The notes under the pieces are model-generated. The model saw only the letters and a program-made list of their open reading frames with translations, was not told the DNA's origin and did not search any database. From Peronospora farinosa (taxonomy: Eukaryota > Oomycota > Peronosporomycetes > Peronosporales > Peronosporaceae), in the NCBI GenBank assembly GCA_947646735.1, contig CANTFK010000877.1, forward strand, positions 124,001 to 188,000: a stretch of 64,000 nucleotides of DNA, written 5' to 3'. How positions within the stretch are numbered: the first letter of the stretch is position 1; every line of letters begins with the position of its first letter. Position numbers and translations under genes: made by a program. This document shows positions 46,178 through 55,579 of this stretch, in pieces.

Positions 46178-46637
46178 TGTAACGGGGTGAGCTCGTTACA
46201 TAATATTGACACTTATATGAAGTGTCAATAAAATATTATTATAACTAATAATATTTTGACAATATTACCTTTTCTTATAATATTGTTCCTAGATCTCCTT
46301 GAAGTTGGAGATGCCCTCTTATTGGTTGATATGGGCCATCATATCAACCAACGCGCTGACCAATGACCGATGGACGCGCGCAATGAGTGGAGGGCAAGTT
46401 GTCGACATACATAGTTGTAGTTTAATATAGTTAACATAGGTTATAACAGATTAGTTCTCTTAAGATAGTTAACTATATTAGATACAGTTTTCTTTTCCTC
46501 TACTTCTAAGCGTTTGTTTAGAAGTAAAGCTTCCTCTGCCTCTTGTGTAAGAGAGGTAATTGAGGCACCTGCTTTCACTGTAAACAGTGAAAGTAGACTA
46601 TACTGTAATCAGTATAGTCGGAGGGTGCCCCGTTACA
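46178..46637 (+). repeat. 5' LTR of C2
   Basis: 460 bp, TGTAACGGGG...CCCCGTTACA. Near its end two adjacent hairpins, CTTTCACTG/CAGTGAAAG and GACTATACTG/CAGTATAGTC, with four-base loops lie just before the primer site. Confidence 0.93.
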
Positions 46638-46639
46638 CC

Positions 46640-46656
46640 TAGTAGCACTTCGTGGT
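46640..46656 (+). other. Primer binding site of C2
   Basis: TAGTAGCACTTCGTGGT, two bases after the LTR. It is the B/D site with the expected second base G changed to A, which may weaken priming. Confidence 0.55.
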
Positions 46657-46684
46657 CCGTTCAGCGACCACCGCACCACCCGCT

Positions 46685-47870
46685 ATGGAATCAGCGGGTG
46701 ATGAACGTCATCACGCAACGCGTGATGATTTCCACCATTTGAGTGACCTCGAATGGAATGCGGTTCAGCGTATGGCTGAAACCATCGGCAACCCTGCCGT
46801 TGGTGCCATGTTGCTCTCTCTTAGCGGAGACGACCAACATGCAACCATCGCCAAGTATCATACAACATGAACTTGACGAAGTTGTAAAGAAACTCACCTT
46901 GCTAGAGGAGCAAGGTTCTCAACAGGTTGAACTGTTGAGAGAACAAGGCGCTCAACAAGCTGACTTGTTGATGCAGCAGGGTGCTCAACAGTCTGAACTG
47001 TTGAGACAACAGCAGGCTAGTGCTGTTGCTGCCGGGTCGACGTGTATACGTCGACCCGAGTCCTTGAAGATTGATGTCTCCAAGTACAAGGCAGTCGAAA
47101 GTGACTCCTTGTTGAGATGGTTCGTCGAGCTCGACGATGCCATTGAGGCTCGTCGCATCGATGACGATGCGATGAAGGTCAAGTTCGCCATGTCAAACTT
47201 GGCAGGACGTGCCAAAGCTTGGGCCTTAGGGCTCAAACTGCACGACCCATACGTTTTCCCAACGTATGACGTCTTCAAGGCGCGGCTCAAACACACGTTT
47301 GAACCGCCTCGCGCCGAATTCAGGGCTCGGGCTGAGCTCCTGGATTTGAAACAGGGTAAGCGTGATATACACGCTTACGCCCAACACGTACGATACCTCG
47401 TTAGCTGTATCGTACTGAACCCAATCGATGAACACACGCAGGTTACTGTGTTCATCAAGGGTCTGACAGATGGTCCTGTCAAGACCCACCTGTTCCGCTT
47501 GGAGCTAGAATCGCTGGATCAAGCGATCTCTGCAGCGGAACAGGAGGACTTTAGCCTGCAACAGGCTCACGTCCACTCGGGGTCCTATCGTCCACCGAGA
47601 CGACAGGAGGGCGGAGGTCCAGAACCAATGGACCTCTCCTATGTAGAGAGCGAGCGACCTCGCTCTCCAGGGTACAAGCGATTGCAAAAGTGCAATCGCT
47701 GTCAGAAGTTGGGCCACTACGCTTATGAGTGTAGTGCCCCACGCCCAGTGTCTCGTAACACTGGGAGTGACGATCGACCGTCTGCCAAGAAGGGCCAGAG
47801 ACGTGGGTCCCACGTTGCTGCGAAATCGCAACAACGTGGTGGACCATCAAAAAACGGTCGGGGTCAGTAG
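46685..47870 (+). pseudogene. gag: Family C gag (C2), one frameshift
   Basis: Starts at Met 46685 and continues to about 46,850, where the frame shifts by one base; it is then open to the TAG at 47868-47870. After the shift comes a striking Gln/Glu/Leu coiled-coil with repeated E-Q-G-A/S-Q-Q units (about 46,900-47,010), then the Gag core (W-F-V-E-L-D-D, L-A-G-R-A-K-A-W-A-L, F-E-P-P), then P-M-D-L-S-Y and the zinc knuckle C-N-R-C-Q-K-L-G-H-x4-C (about 47,695). Apart from the shift, this is the best-kept C gag. Confidence 0.85.
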
Positions 47871-47888
47871 GGGCGGAGCGCCCTACTG
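47849..47888 (+). promoter_or_regulatory. -1 ribosomal frameshift cassette, C2 gag-pro
   Basis: Slippery heptamer A AAA AAC at 47849-47855 in the gag frame, 12 bases, then the gag TAG (47868-47870). The TAG lies in the 5' arm of a hairpin with arms CAGTAGGG (47865-47872) and CCCTACTG (47881-47888), extended by two inner C-G pairs around a bulged G. Protease continues in the -1 frame without a stop from the heptamer. Zero-frame readthrough would stop at a TGA 17 codons later, so -1 shifting is the consistent reading. Confidence 0.8.
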
Positions 47889-48577
47889 ATCCAGCAACGT
47901 CAAGAGAGTTCGCGGGACTCTTGACGAAGGTTGCTCCCAACACACAGTCACTGTGTGTTGCCGCTCCCAGTGATGAGGTATCCCTCATCACATTGAAGAT
48001 CGAAGTGACAAAGAACATGTCACTTTGCGCCCTAGTTGATTGTGGGGCTTCGAACAACTTTGTTCGACGCCAATCGCTAGATGATCGTAGGCTCAAATAT
48101 GTTGAGCGCGAGACCCCTCCAACGAGGATGACGGTGCGCCTTGCAACTGGCGCATCCGTAACAGTAAAGAAACGTGTAGTGGGAATTCACTACACGCTTG
48201 AAGGCAAAAAGTACGATGATGATTTCATCGTACTTGATCTGGATGACAAATTTGATGTCATCCTAGGATTACCATGGCTCAGTAGGTACGAGCCATGGGT
48301 CAGCTGGCAGCATCGAACCGTGAAGATGCCTGCCGCTTGTTCATCAGATGGCCATCTGATGAATGTCTTGGAGCGTTCACAAGCGTGTGAATGTACTACG
48401 AGTGAGTGTGATGGCCTCACTTGTGGTCCGGTCGTTAGTACGACTGCACAAGAACTCAGCGTGACAGACAGTCACGCTGTGGAGCAAGCTGCCGGCGGCT
48501 GTGCACAAGCACAGGCAGCGCCGAAGGTCAACCACTCGAATAAGTCGAGTGGACCGGGACATGAATGCTCTCCTTGA
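47856..48577 (+). CDS. pro: Family C retropepsin-like protease (C2)
   Basis: Expressed, if at all, as a Gag-Pro fusion through the -1 shift; no convincing own start codon (first possible is a TTG at 47921). The active site is Asp-Cys-Gly-Ala-Ser-Asn-Asn (about 48,037-48,057), with Cys where Ser/Thr is usual. The flap region follows and then V-I-L-G-L-P-W (about 48,255), the paired structural motif. The Thr/Ser/Cys-rich tail ends at a TGA (48,575-48,577) before the linker, where the polyprotein should continue; a frame change nearby is likely. Confidence 0.72.
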
Positions 48578-48649
48578 GGGCAGCATTTACCGAAGAGTAA
48601 ACCGGTTGCCCAGAAGCGGCAACACGGTAATCCTAGATCAACTGGAGAG

Positions 48650-50074
48650 TTGATCTTAGAGGATCTCGCTGTGGTTGCGCCACCACAGCTAGAGGAAGTC
48701 GATGGAACAGGTTCCATCGAGCCTGCGGGAATAAGTCCCCAGGAAATAATCACTGAGGGAATAAGTCTTCAGTGCCCTGAGGGAATAAGTCCCCAGGAAG
48801 TAACCGAGAATGTGAACGTTTTGCTTAATGACGAATTAATCGTAGGCGCTTATACGCTTGATCTGATCGCGCCTCCGAAGTTAACTTCGGAGAAAACTCA
48901 GTTGCCTACGCTAGAACCTAAAAGGTTCTTGCGTGATCTGCGTAGTCGCAAAGTCAAGCAGATCTGTGTGCTCATCGCAGAGGACGAGTACATGACTGAC
49001 ATTCGGTCAGCAACAGTTTTTGCCGAGAACGAACGGGTTCTCAGCAGCTCATCAATGGACGAAAGTGTCCTTGATGAGAAGACTCGGATTGAACGATATA
49101 CATCGCAATCCTGGGAGTCGCTGAAGACAAATCCTTTGTATAAGGATTTGGTCAAATTCAAGGATGTATTCCCTGAATCCGTTCCGTGCGAGTTGCCTAA
49201 GGGTAAAGGTACTCGACACGAGATCGACCAAGTTCCTGGCACAAAATATTGTGTCATGAAGCAGTGGCCACTGCCTCGGGAACAGGTCGAGGCGATCGAC
49301 AAGTTCTTTGCCGATCGCCTAGCAGCGGGCCATGTGAGGGAGTCAACTTCACCTCACAGCTCTCCGACCTTCTGTGTGCGCAAGGCCACAGGAGGGTGGC
49401 GGATAGTGCACGCGTTCAATAAGTTGAACGCTGCAACGATACCGGCGCAAACGCCGATACCGAGAAAGGACGTAATCATAGATGGTATGTCTAAGAGTAC
49501 CATCTTTTCGTCCATGGATCTGATGGATGGCTTCTATCAGATCCTAATGCGTGAACGGGACATCCCGTACACAGCAGTGAGCACTCCCAGTGGTATGCTC
49601 TGGGAATGGTTGGTGATGCCGCAAGGGCTTAGTAATGCACCAGACACATTCAATAGATGTGTTTCACATCTATTGAGACCGGTGCGCGAATTCGCACCGA
49701 GTTACTTCGATGATGTGTTCGTCCATAGTCGGGCTATGGACGGGAAAACAGACGTGGAAGTCCATAGACTCCACGTCCGTAAGGTTCTTACACTTATGCG
49801 AGAGCATAAGTTGTACGCCAACCCCAAGAAGTGTATATTCGCAGCTAGCGAAATACCACTTCTTGGGTGCATCGTCGGAAAGAACGGCGTACGCCCTGAT
49901 CCAGAAAAGATCAAGGCGATCACCGACTGGCCAGTGCCAGTCGATGTCAAGGGACTAAGGAAGTTCCTTGGGCTAGCGGCGTACTTGCACAAGTACTCGC
50001 GCAAATACGCCGAAATGACAGTACATCTCTCTTGTTTACTCAAGAAAAAATGTAAAGTGGAACTGGAACGCTGA
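48650..50074 (+). pseudogene. Family C linker and reverse transcriptase (C2)
   Basis: 474 open codons. The linker has three Gly-Ile-Ser-x-Gln/Glu repeats (residues about 24-50). RT: G-T-R-H-E-I-D-Q-V-P-G (about 190), [38 protein letters not shown], and palm Y-F-D-D-V-F-V-H-S-R (about residue 350). Near the end, six As in place of five (about 50,047) shift the frame just before RNase H; C1-right has five. The catalytic RT core itself is complete. Confidence 0.85.
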
Positions 50075-50600
50075 TTGTCAGCGTTCCTTTGAACGTATCA
50101 AGCAAAGCTTGATGCAATCGCCAGTATTGGCGATTGCCGATCAAGACAGACCATTATATGTGGTCGGTGACGCCAGTGATTTTGCAATCGGCTGCGCATT
50201 GATGCAATATGATACAGACGGCGCCGAGCGTGTCGTCTGTTATCAATCGCGTCAGCTGCAACCGGCTGAGCGCAATTACCTGGTGCATGACAAGGAACTC
50301 CTTGCCATGAAGTATGCACTGGCTAAGTTTCGCGTCTATCTCTTAGGAGATAGACCGTTCATTGTATATACAGACCATGCGTCACTACGCACGGCTGTAA
50401 ATAGTCCACACCTCTCGCAACGAATGGCGAGATGGTTGTCATTCTTCGCGGAGTACAACTTCTCCGTGGAGTATAAGCCGGGACGACTTAACGTCGTCGC
50501 CGATGCCCTCTCACGTCGGCCTGACCTAGAGCCGACTGTGCAATCCGACAGTGATGTGAACACCACTGTCGCCACGCTGAGTACCAGCGTCTTGTCGTAG
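50075..50600 (+). pseudogene. Family C RNase H (C2)
   Basis: Open after the one-base shift. It carries [14 protein letters not shown] (catalytic Asp), [10 protein letters not shown] (Glu region), [10 protein letters not shown], and V-A-D-A-L-S-R-R-P. It ends at the TAG 50598-50600, which C1-right also has at the same codon, so this stop predates the two copies. Confidence 0.85.
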
Positions 50601-52164
50601 AGTTTACTCGACGACATTAGAAGGGCATGCGCACAAGATAATGATCTTGTACGCCTGTTGGAGAACCTTAAGGACCCATCCACGCAAGCTAAGAAGCGCT
50701 TGCCTGCCATGTATCGATCTTCTCTAGATCGATATACCCAGCGGGACGGCTTACTGTACTACACAGCCGTCAACAACGACACGCCTCGTGTCGTTGTACC
50801 GCACACAACATGATCTCAGGTTACGGATCATGTTTGAATGTCACGATGCACCAATAAGTGGGCATCGCGGCCGTGAGAAAACTTACCTCACGTTCAGTCG
50901 CGACTTTTACTGGCCACGCCAGTATAAGTTCTTGCGCAAGTACGTGCGTGCTTGCGAGGTGTGTCAACGAGTGAAGCCTAGTCCTTCACTCCGTGCACCA
51001 TTGCAGCCTCTACCTGTTCCGGCAGAGTGCTGGGAGTCCGTATCAATGGACTTCGTCTTTGGGTTTCCCAAAGACGCTCACGGGAATAATGGTATTCTCG
51101 TGTTTGTAGACAGGTTCAGCAAGATGGTACATCTTGTTGCTGTACCTAAATCGATCACAGCAGAGGGCTGTGCTCGAGTGTTTATCGATACAATCTTTTA
51201 ATTGCACGGTTTAACCCGTGAACTTGTGTTCGATAGGGACCCCCGGCTCACGGCTGAGTTTTGGCGTTCCGTGTTCCAAACACTTGGAACACGGCTCACA
51301 ATGTCTACTTCTGACCATCCAGAAACCGATAGTCAGACTGAACGCGCCAATCGCGTCCTCGAAGAGATTCTTCGAGGGTACGTCCACTCGTTTACGAGTT
51401 GGAGTGAGTTCTTGTCGATGGTCGAATTCGCCATCAACAACTCCGTGCATGCGTCTACGACGCATACACCGTTCTACGTGAATGGCCTTCGCCATCCACG
51501 TGTCCCCACCTTAGTAGAAGGTGACTCTAATTCAAGGGGGGGAGGAACTCGCTCGAGCGAGAACCAATCTGGCTCTTGCTCATCACGCGACGACGTTATG
51601 GTTGACGCGAAAGTACTCGAAGTCGTACCATTCGACTTCGGTGAAGAAGAAGAAAGTAAGAGCAATGACGTTCTTACTTATGATGATGCTGACGACGTCA
51701 GCATCGTTCGAGGTATCACTATCGAGAACAGTAATGTTCTCACTGAATTAGTAACCGATATCTCTGCAGTGCATTCACAATGCACTGCAGCCAAAAGCAA
51801 CGAGTCAGCTGAGGATTTCCTGCTGACTCGTGAAGCGGTAGTCCGTTTCGTGCAAGACTTTATCGCAGAAGCGGTGGACAAGAAAAAACGAAACGCAGAT
51901 AATAATGGGAGGAAAAATGCTCCTATATTTATTGAAGGTGATTTAGTTTTACTTTCAACAGTAAACCTACCTAAACTTGTAATGACTAACGTGGGCATCA
52001 ATAAATTGTTGCCCAAGTACATCGGCCCGTTTCGTGTATTGCGCCGCCTAGGCAACGCATACACGATCGAGTTGCCACGCAGGATGCGTACGCATCCTGT
52101 GTGGCAACGTGGGAAACCTTCGTCTGTACGTTCAGTACGCGGCTTCTTCGAACGACGAAGATAG
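50601..52164 (+). pseudogene. Family C integrase (C2)
   Basis: Zinc domain H-D-A-P-I-S-G-H-R-G-R-E-K ... C-E-V-C-Q-R at about 50,840-50,970. The catalytic residues are complete: S-M-D-F (51,049), F-D-R-D-P-R-L (about 51,233) and Q-T-E-R-A-N-R (about 51,335), with a Gly-to-Ser change in the usual T-D-G-Q-T-E. A one-base insertion near 50,803 breaks the frame before the zinc domain, and the TAA at 51199-51201, shared with C1-right, splits the core. The C-terminal part has G-D-L-V-L-L-S and the P-K-Y-I-G-P-F-R-V segment. Confidence 0.85.
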
Positions 52165-53865
52165 CCATTACTCTCAAGAATCCCCTTCATATTCTTGTTG
52201 TCACGAACCAGATTCGATATCTGGTCGTGTAGAGATGAGATCTTCCCATGATATTGGACGATCTCCTGACGAGCTGTCGCCATCTCGTTACTCAGAGAAT
52301 GAAGTCGCCGCTCGTTCTCCAATAGTGCGACAGCATTGTTCGCCCGAGACCTCTCATGGTCAAACCCAAGCTGTCGCACAATGTCCTCTAAGCGGCGACG
52401 CTTATCCCGTTCGTGATCAACATCACAACGGAGCTCACGAGTTACACGGGCAAACCCGTCTAACTCAGCAGCCAAGTCCGATGAAAGAATCGGACAGGGT
52501 TTTTCCTCCACCACCGCATCCGCTGGTGGACTCCCATGGTGGGAAGCGCTTCCTCGTGGAACGCTTACTAAAGCACCGCGAGGTGAAGGGACGTCGGACG
52601 AGTTATCTCGTTCGGTGGCGTGGCTATCCGCCTTCGGCGGATATCTGGGAACCTCGGGCCCAACTGATGGCCGACGTTCCCGGCCTTGTCGAACAGTACG
52701 ACAAGGGGCACCCGATGGTGAAGGACCATCGGAAAACGAGCGCCCGGCGCGTTCGTAAAGGGATTGCAAAGTAGCAATCCCTTCACGCATCTCAGAAGAG
52801 ATGCGAGCCCTCCACCAGGGCTCAGTAAGGAGGTACGCCTCCTTCGGCGCTCTTGATGAGGTGCTCAGGCACCCCGGGCATGGGTCGCCCCAAGAGAGGC
52901 ATAACAGGCCTGCCTCTCTAGATAACCGGTGCAAACGATATGCATGCACCGGAAGTACTTCGTTTCTCAAACTTATTGCGGCTAGCATAAAGGCTTTGAA
53001 ACCAAGCCTCTTTCCCAACGTTTAAAACGTTAGTGATAAACGCGTTCCAAGATTGGAGGAACGCGTCGGCCTCACGCTTCTTGTGTGGGCCATACCATCG
53101 ATGTTCAAGGAACACATCGATGTAATAATCGTTCTCAGTGCGAAAGTTCTTCGCACTGGCGTCAAGGCCGTGAAGCTTTGACGCATCAAACAACGGTATG
53201 GGGAACCGTTCGTTGGTCTTTCCAGACCAACGATCAAGCAGATGCTTAGGTAGCATCCATGGCTTGCGATCAGGAGCAAGACGCAATACGTTGCGGTCTA
53301 AAGCCTCCTGCGTGGTGTCAACAGAAGTACCGACACCACGAGCATTAGTGTCAACAGAAGTACCGACACTATGATCATTGATGTCAGTAGAAGCACTGAC
53401 ATCACCCTTACGGTCCCCACCCGAGTCACTATCCTTCGACTCGTTTGGCGAGTCGTCTGATTCATCAGACGACCCGAACATTTCACGGTACATTGATTCA
53501 CTCAATGTACCACGATCCCTCTTCGTAGCATTAGACGACGAGGTATCACCCCGGGGAGAGCCCGGGAGTGGAATAGGTGACTTTGAGCCGGATGCGTGAT
53601 CCGACTCACCAGAGTAGTCAACGACTAACTCTGGGTCAACATCTTCACGTGGCGAAGCGCTACGTGAACCTGCAACAGGCGTTGCAGGCTGATGTTGACT
53701 TCCAGCAGACACATTAGTGTCTGCTGGCTGAGGCTGTGAAGCCTCAGTAGCGGCTGCACACAGGCGTGCAGCCGAGCTCTTGGCTGCCTTAGCAGCGACG
53801 CGCATTGACTTTGTCATAGCGTAATTGTTGAATGAAAGAAAATTCAACAAGTTCTCATTTCCCAT
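51678..53865 (-). pseudogene. Antisense frame of family C (aORF), C2 copy, one-base shift
   Basis: Two long open segments: Met 53865 (the frame also opens 27 codons upstream, into the LTR) to 52,918, and 53,018 to 51,678. They are in adjacent frames and overlap; C1-right lacks one base at about 52,945 and reads straight through. Together about 700 codons: Ala/Ser-rich start, acidic Ser/Asp region (about 53,640-53,380), a Trp-rich domain with L-Q-S-W-N-A-F-I and E-A-W-F-Q-S-L, a Pro/Arg/Ser region, and a long coiled coil (about 52,430-52,190). The start is 47 bp from the 3' LTR. No known family recognised. Confidence 0.55.
52109..52774 (+). pseudogene. Family C chromodomain end (C2)
   Basis: Chromodomain at 52,540-52,710: K-R-F-L-V-E-R-L-L, then Y-L-V-R-W-R-G-Y-P-P, then D-I-W-E-P-R. 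Upstream is Pro/Ser-rich sequence in a different frame from integrase. The whole region lies opposite the coiled-coil half of the aORF. Confidence 0.72.
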
Positions 53866-53899
53866 AGTCACTAAACAGTCACTAATGTGACTGTTGGTT

Positions 53900-53911
53900 G
53901 AGGGGGGGTGA
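53900..53911 (+). other. Polypurine tract of C2
   Basis: GAGGGGGGGTGA immediately before the 3' LTR, same type as in family B. Confidence 0.82.
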
Positions 53912-54371
53912 TGTAACGGGGTGAGCTCGTTACATAATATTGACACTTATATGAAGTGTCAATAAAATATTATTATAACTAATAATATTTTGACAATATT
54001 ACCTTTTCTTATAATATTGTTCCTAGATCTCCTTGAAGTTGGAGATGCCCTCTTATTGGTTGATATGGGCCATCATATCAACCAACGCGCTGACCAATGA
54101 CCGATGGACGCGCGCAATGAGTGGAGGGCAAGTTGTCGACATACATAGTTGTAGTTTAATATAGTTAACATAGGTTATAACAGATTAGTTTTATTAAGAT
54201 AGTTAACTATATTAAATACAGTTTTCTTTTCCTCTACTTCTAAGCGTTTGTTTAGAAGTAAAGCTTCCTCTGCCTCTTGTGTAAGAGAGGTAATTGAGGC
54301 ACCTGCTTTCACTGTAATCAGTGAAAGTAGACTATACTGTAATCAGTATAGTCGGAGGGTGCCCCGTTACA
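53912..54371 (+). repeat. 3' LTR of C2
   Basis: 460 bp, same length as the 5' LTR with about five base differences seen, for example TTCTCTTAAG against TTTTATTAAG and one loop base in the terminal hairpins. Confidence 0.93.
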
Positions 54372-54825
54372 CCGCTGCTCAGCAAGACTTAAGATATCGA
54401 AAAATGCCGCTCGGATAATGGCGGCAAGTCCGCAAATGTATTCCATGAAGTGTGCGACGATGAGGGACTGGCTATTGAGGTATTGGATCAAGTTGTGTGC
54501 TAGTTAGTGATCGAGCGAACCCATGGAGCCATTGCTAAAGCAGTTCAATAGCAGACTAAGCTTTTTCAAGATTTATAAGAATGCATTGCGAAAACCGCGT
54601 CTTTTCAAAAGGAAACACAAAACAAACTGTGCGAGAAGTTTTTGGGTAGAAAGCCACAATTTGCGGTCAGCACCACATCTGAACAACTGATGATCCCGCA
54701 AACAAAAACACTCTTAGCATAACAAATTTCTAATTGTCTCTTAGTTTTGACTTTACCAACGCATCGTCGTCTGCTGAACCCGAACTAGTTGTAGATAGGT
54801 CTTCTGCTTCCTATTTTGAAAGTAG
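54372..54825. other. No gene recognised
   Basis: Low-copy sequence between C2 and D2. Short frames on the plus strand interrupted by many stops; possibly a decayed coding region, family unknown. Confidence 0.4.
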
Positions 54826-54830
54826 ATACT

Positions 54831-55468
54831 TGTAGCGGAGCTGCACAGCTCTTTAGCCAGAGGAAGACTTTCGGCTGGAAGCCTCTTAGTTCGAGAGAAC
54901 TAAATAGAGTTAAGGCTAAAAGCCACTTAGTTCTAAGGAACTAATTAAACGACTGAAAGTAACCCTGTTCTAAGGAACTAGGAGAGAGACTTTAGTCAGT
55001 CAAGCAATAAGCTTAAGGTTCAGAGAACCAACGCACAGGGTGCAAGAACAAGCTAGAAGCTTAGAGGTTCAGAGAACCAACGCACGAAGTGCACAAGAGA
55101 ACAAGTCAGAACGACTTGTGATCTTAAACTCAAAAGGAGAACTGATTTTATTTATGCTTTAAGATTTTATGAATAGTCCTACTCTAAGTACACTACACTA
55201 GATTAATTACTATAATAGTAATTATTATATGCAGACTTTGCTATTGGACGACGTATCGTCTAAACATCTGTGTATGATGTACTTAGTACAGCGTTATCGA
55301 TTATCGAATCCTAATCGATAAGATACGGTATTACCGAATACCGTATCTCAACGCTTATACTTAATACCTCTCTAAAGAGAAGTATCATAATGCATTATAT
55401 GCAATACAAGGGGAGTTTAACCGTAAACTCCCGGAAAGACGCTACAACCGTCGTGTAACCCCGTTACA
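54831..55468 (-). repeat. 3' LTR of D2
   Basis: 638 bp, plus-strand ends TGTAGCGGAG and CCCCGTTACA. Rich in short inverted repeats, for example GATACGGTATT/AATACCGTATC and repeated GGTTCagaGAACC. No difference from the 5' LTR noticed. Confidence 0.95.
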
Positions 55469-55483
55469 CCCTCCCCCACCAGA
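55469..55483 (-). other. Polypurine tract of D2
   Basis: On the minus strand TCTGGTGGGGGAGGG lies directly before the 3' LTR. It is shorter and less pure than the B and C tracts. Confidence 0.65.
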
Positions 55484-55579
55484 CTGACGTTCCCATAGAA
55501 TGTCACTCGACATTTTTCCTCTTAGAGGTAGTGCTTTAGCGAACGCTTAAAACCTCACGGTTTGTTCACGGCACACAAC

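Larger units (their letters stand above)
46178..54371 (+). mobile_element. Family C Ty3/gypsy retrotransposon, complete but defective (C2)
   Basis: 8.19 kb with two 460-bp LTRs and near-matching 5-bp flanks, TCGCT (46173-46177) and CCGCT (54372-54376), read as a target duplication with one mutation. Gene order: gag, frameshift cassette, protease, linker, RT, RNase H, integrase, chromodomain, and a reverse-strand frame before the 3' LTR. It has frameshifts in gag, RT-RNase H and integrase and two stops shared with C1-right. The LTRs differ at a handful of bases. Confidence 0.92.

Noticed and set aside
47868..47870. Readthrough of the gag TAG in the zero frame (retrovirus-like suppression)
   Set aside because: In C2 the zero frame meets a TGA 17 codons later and protease is in the -1 frame, so a frameshift explains the layout better.
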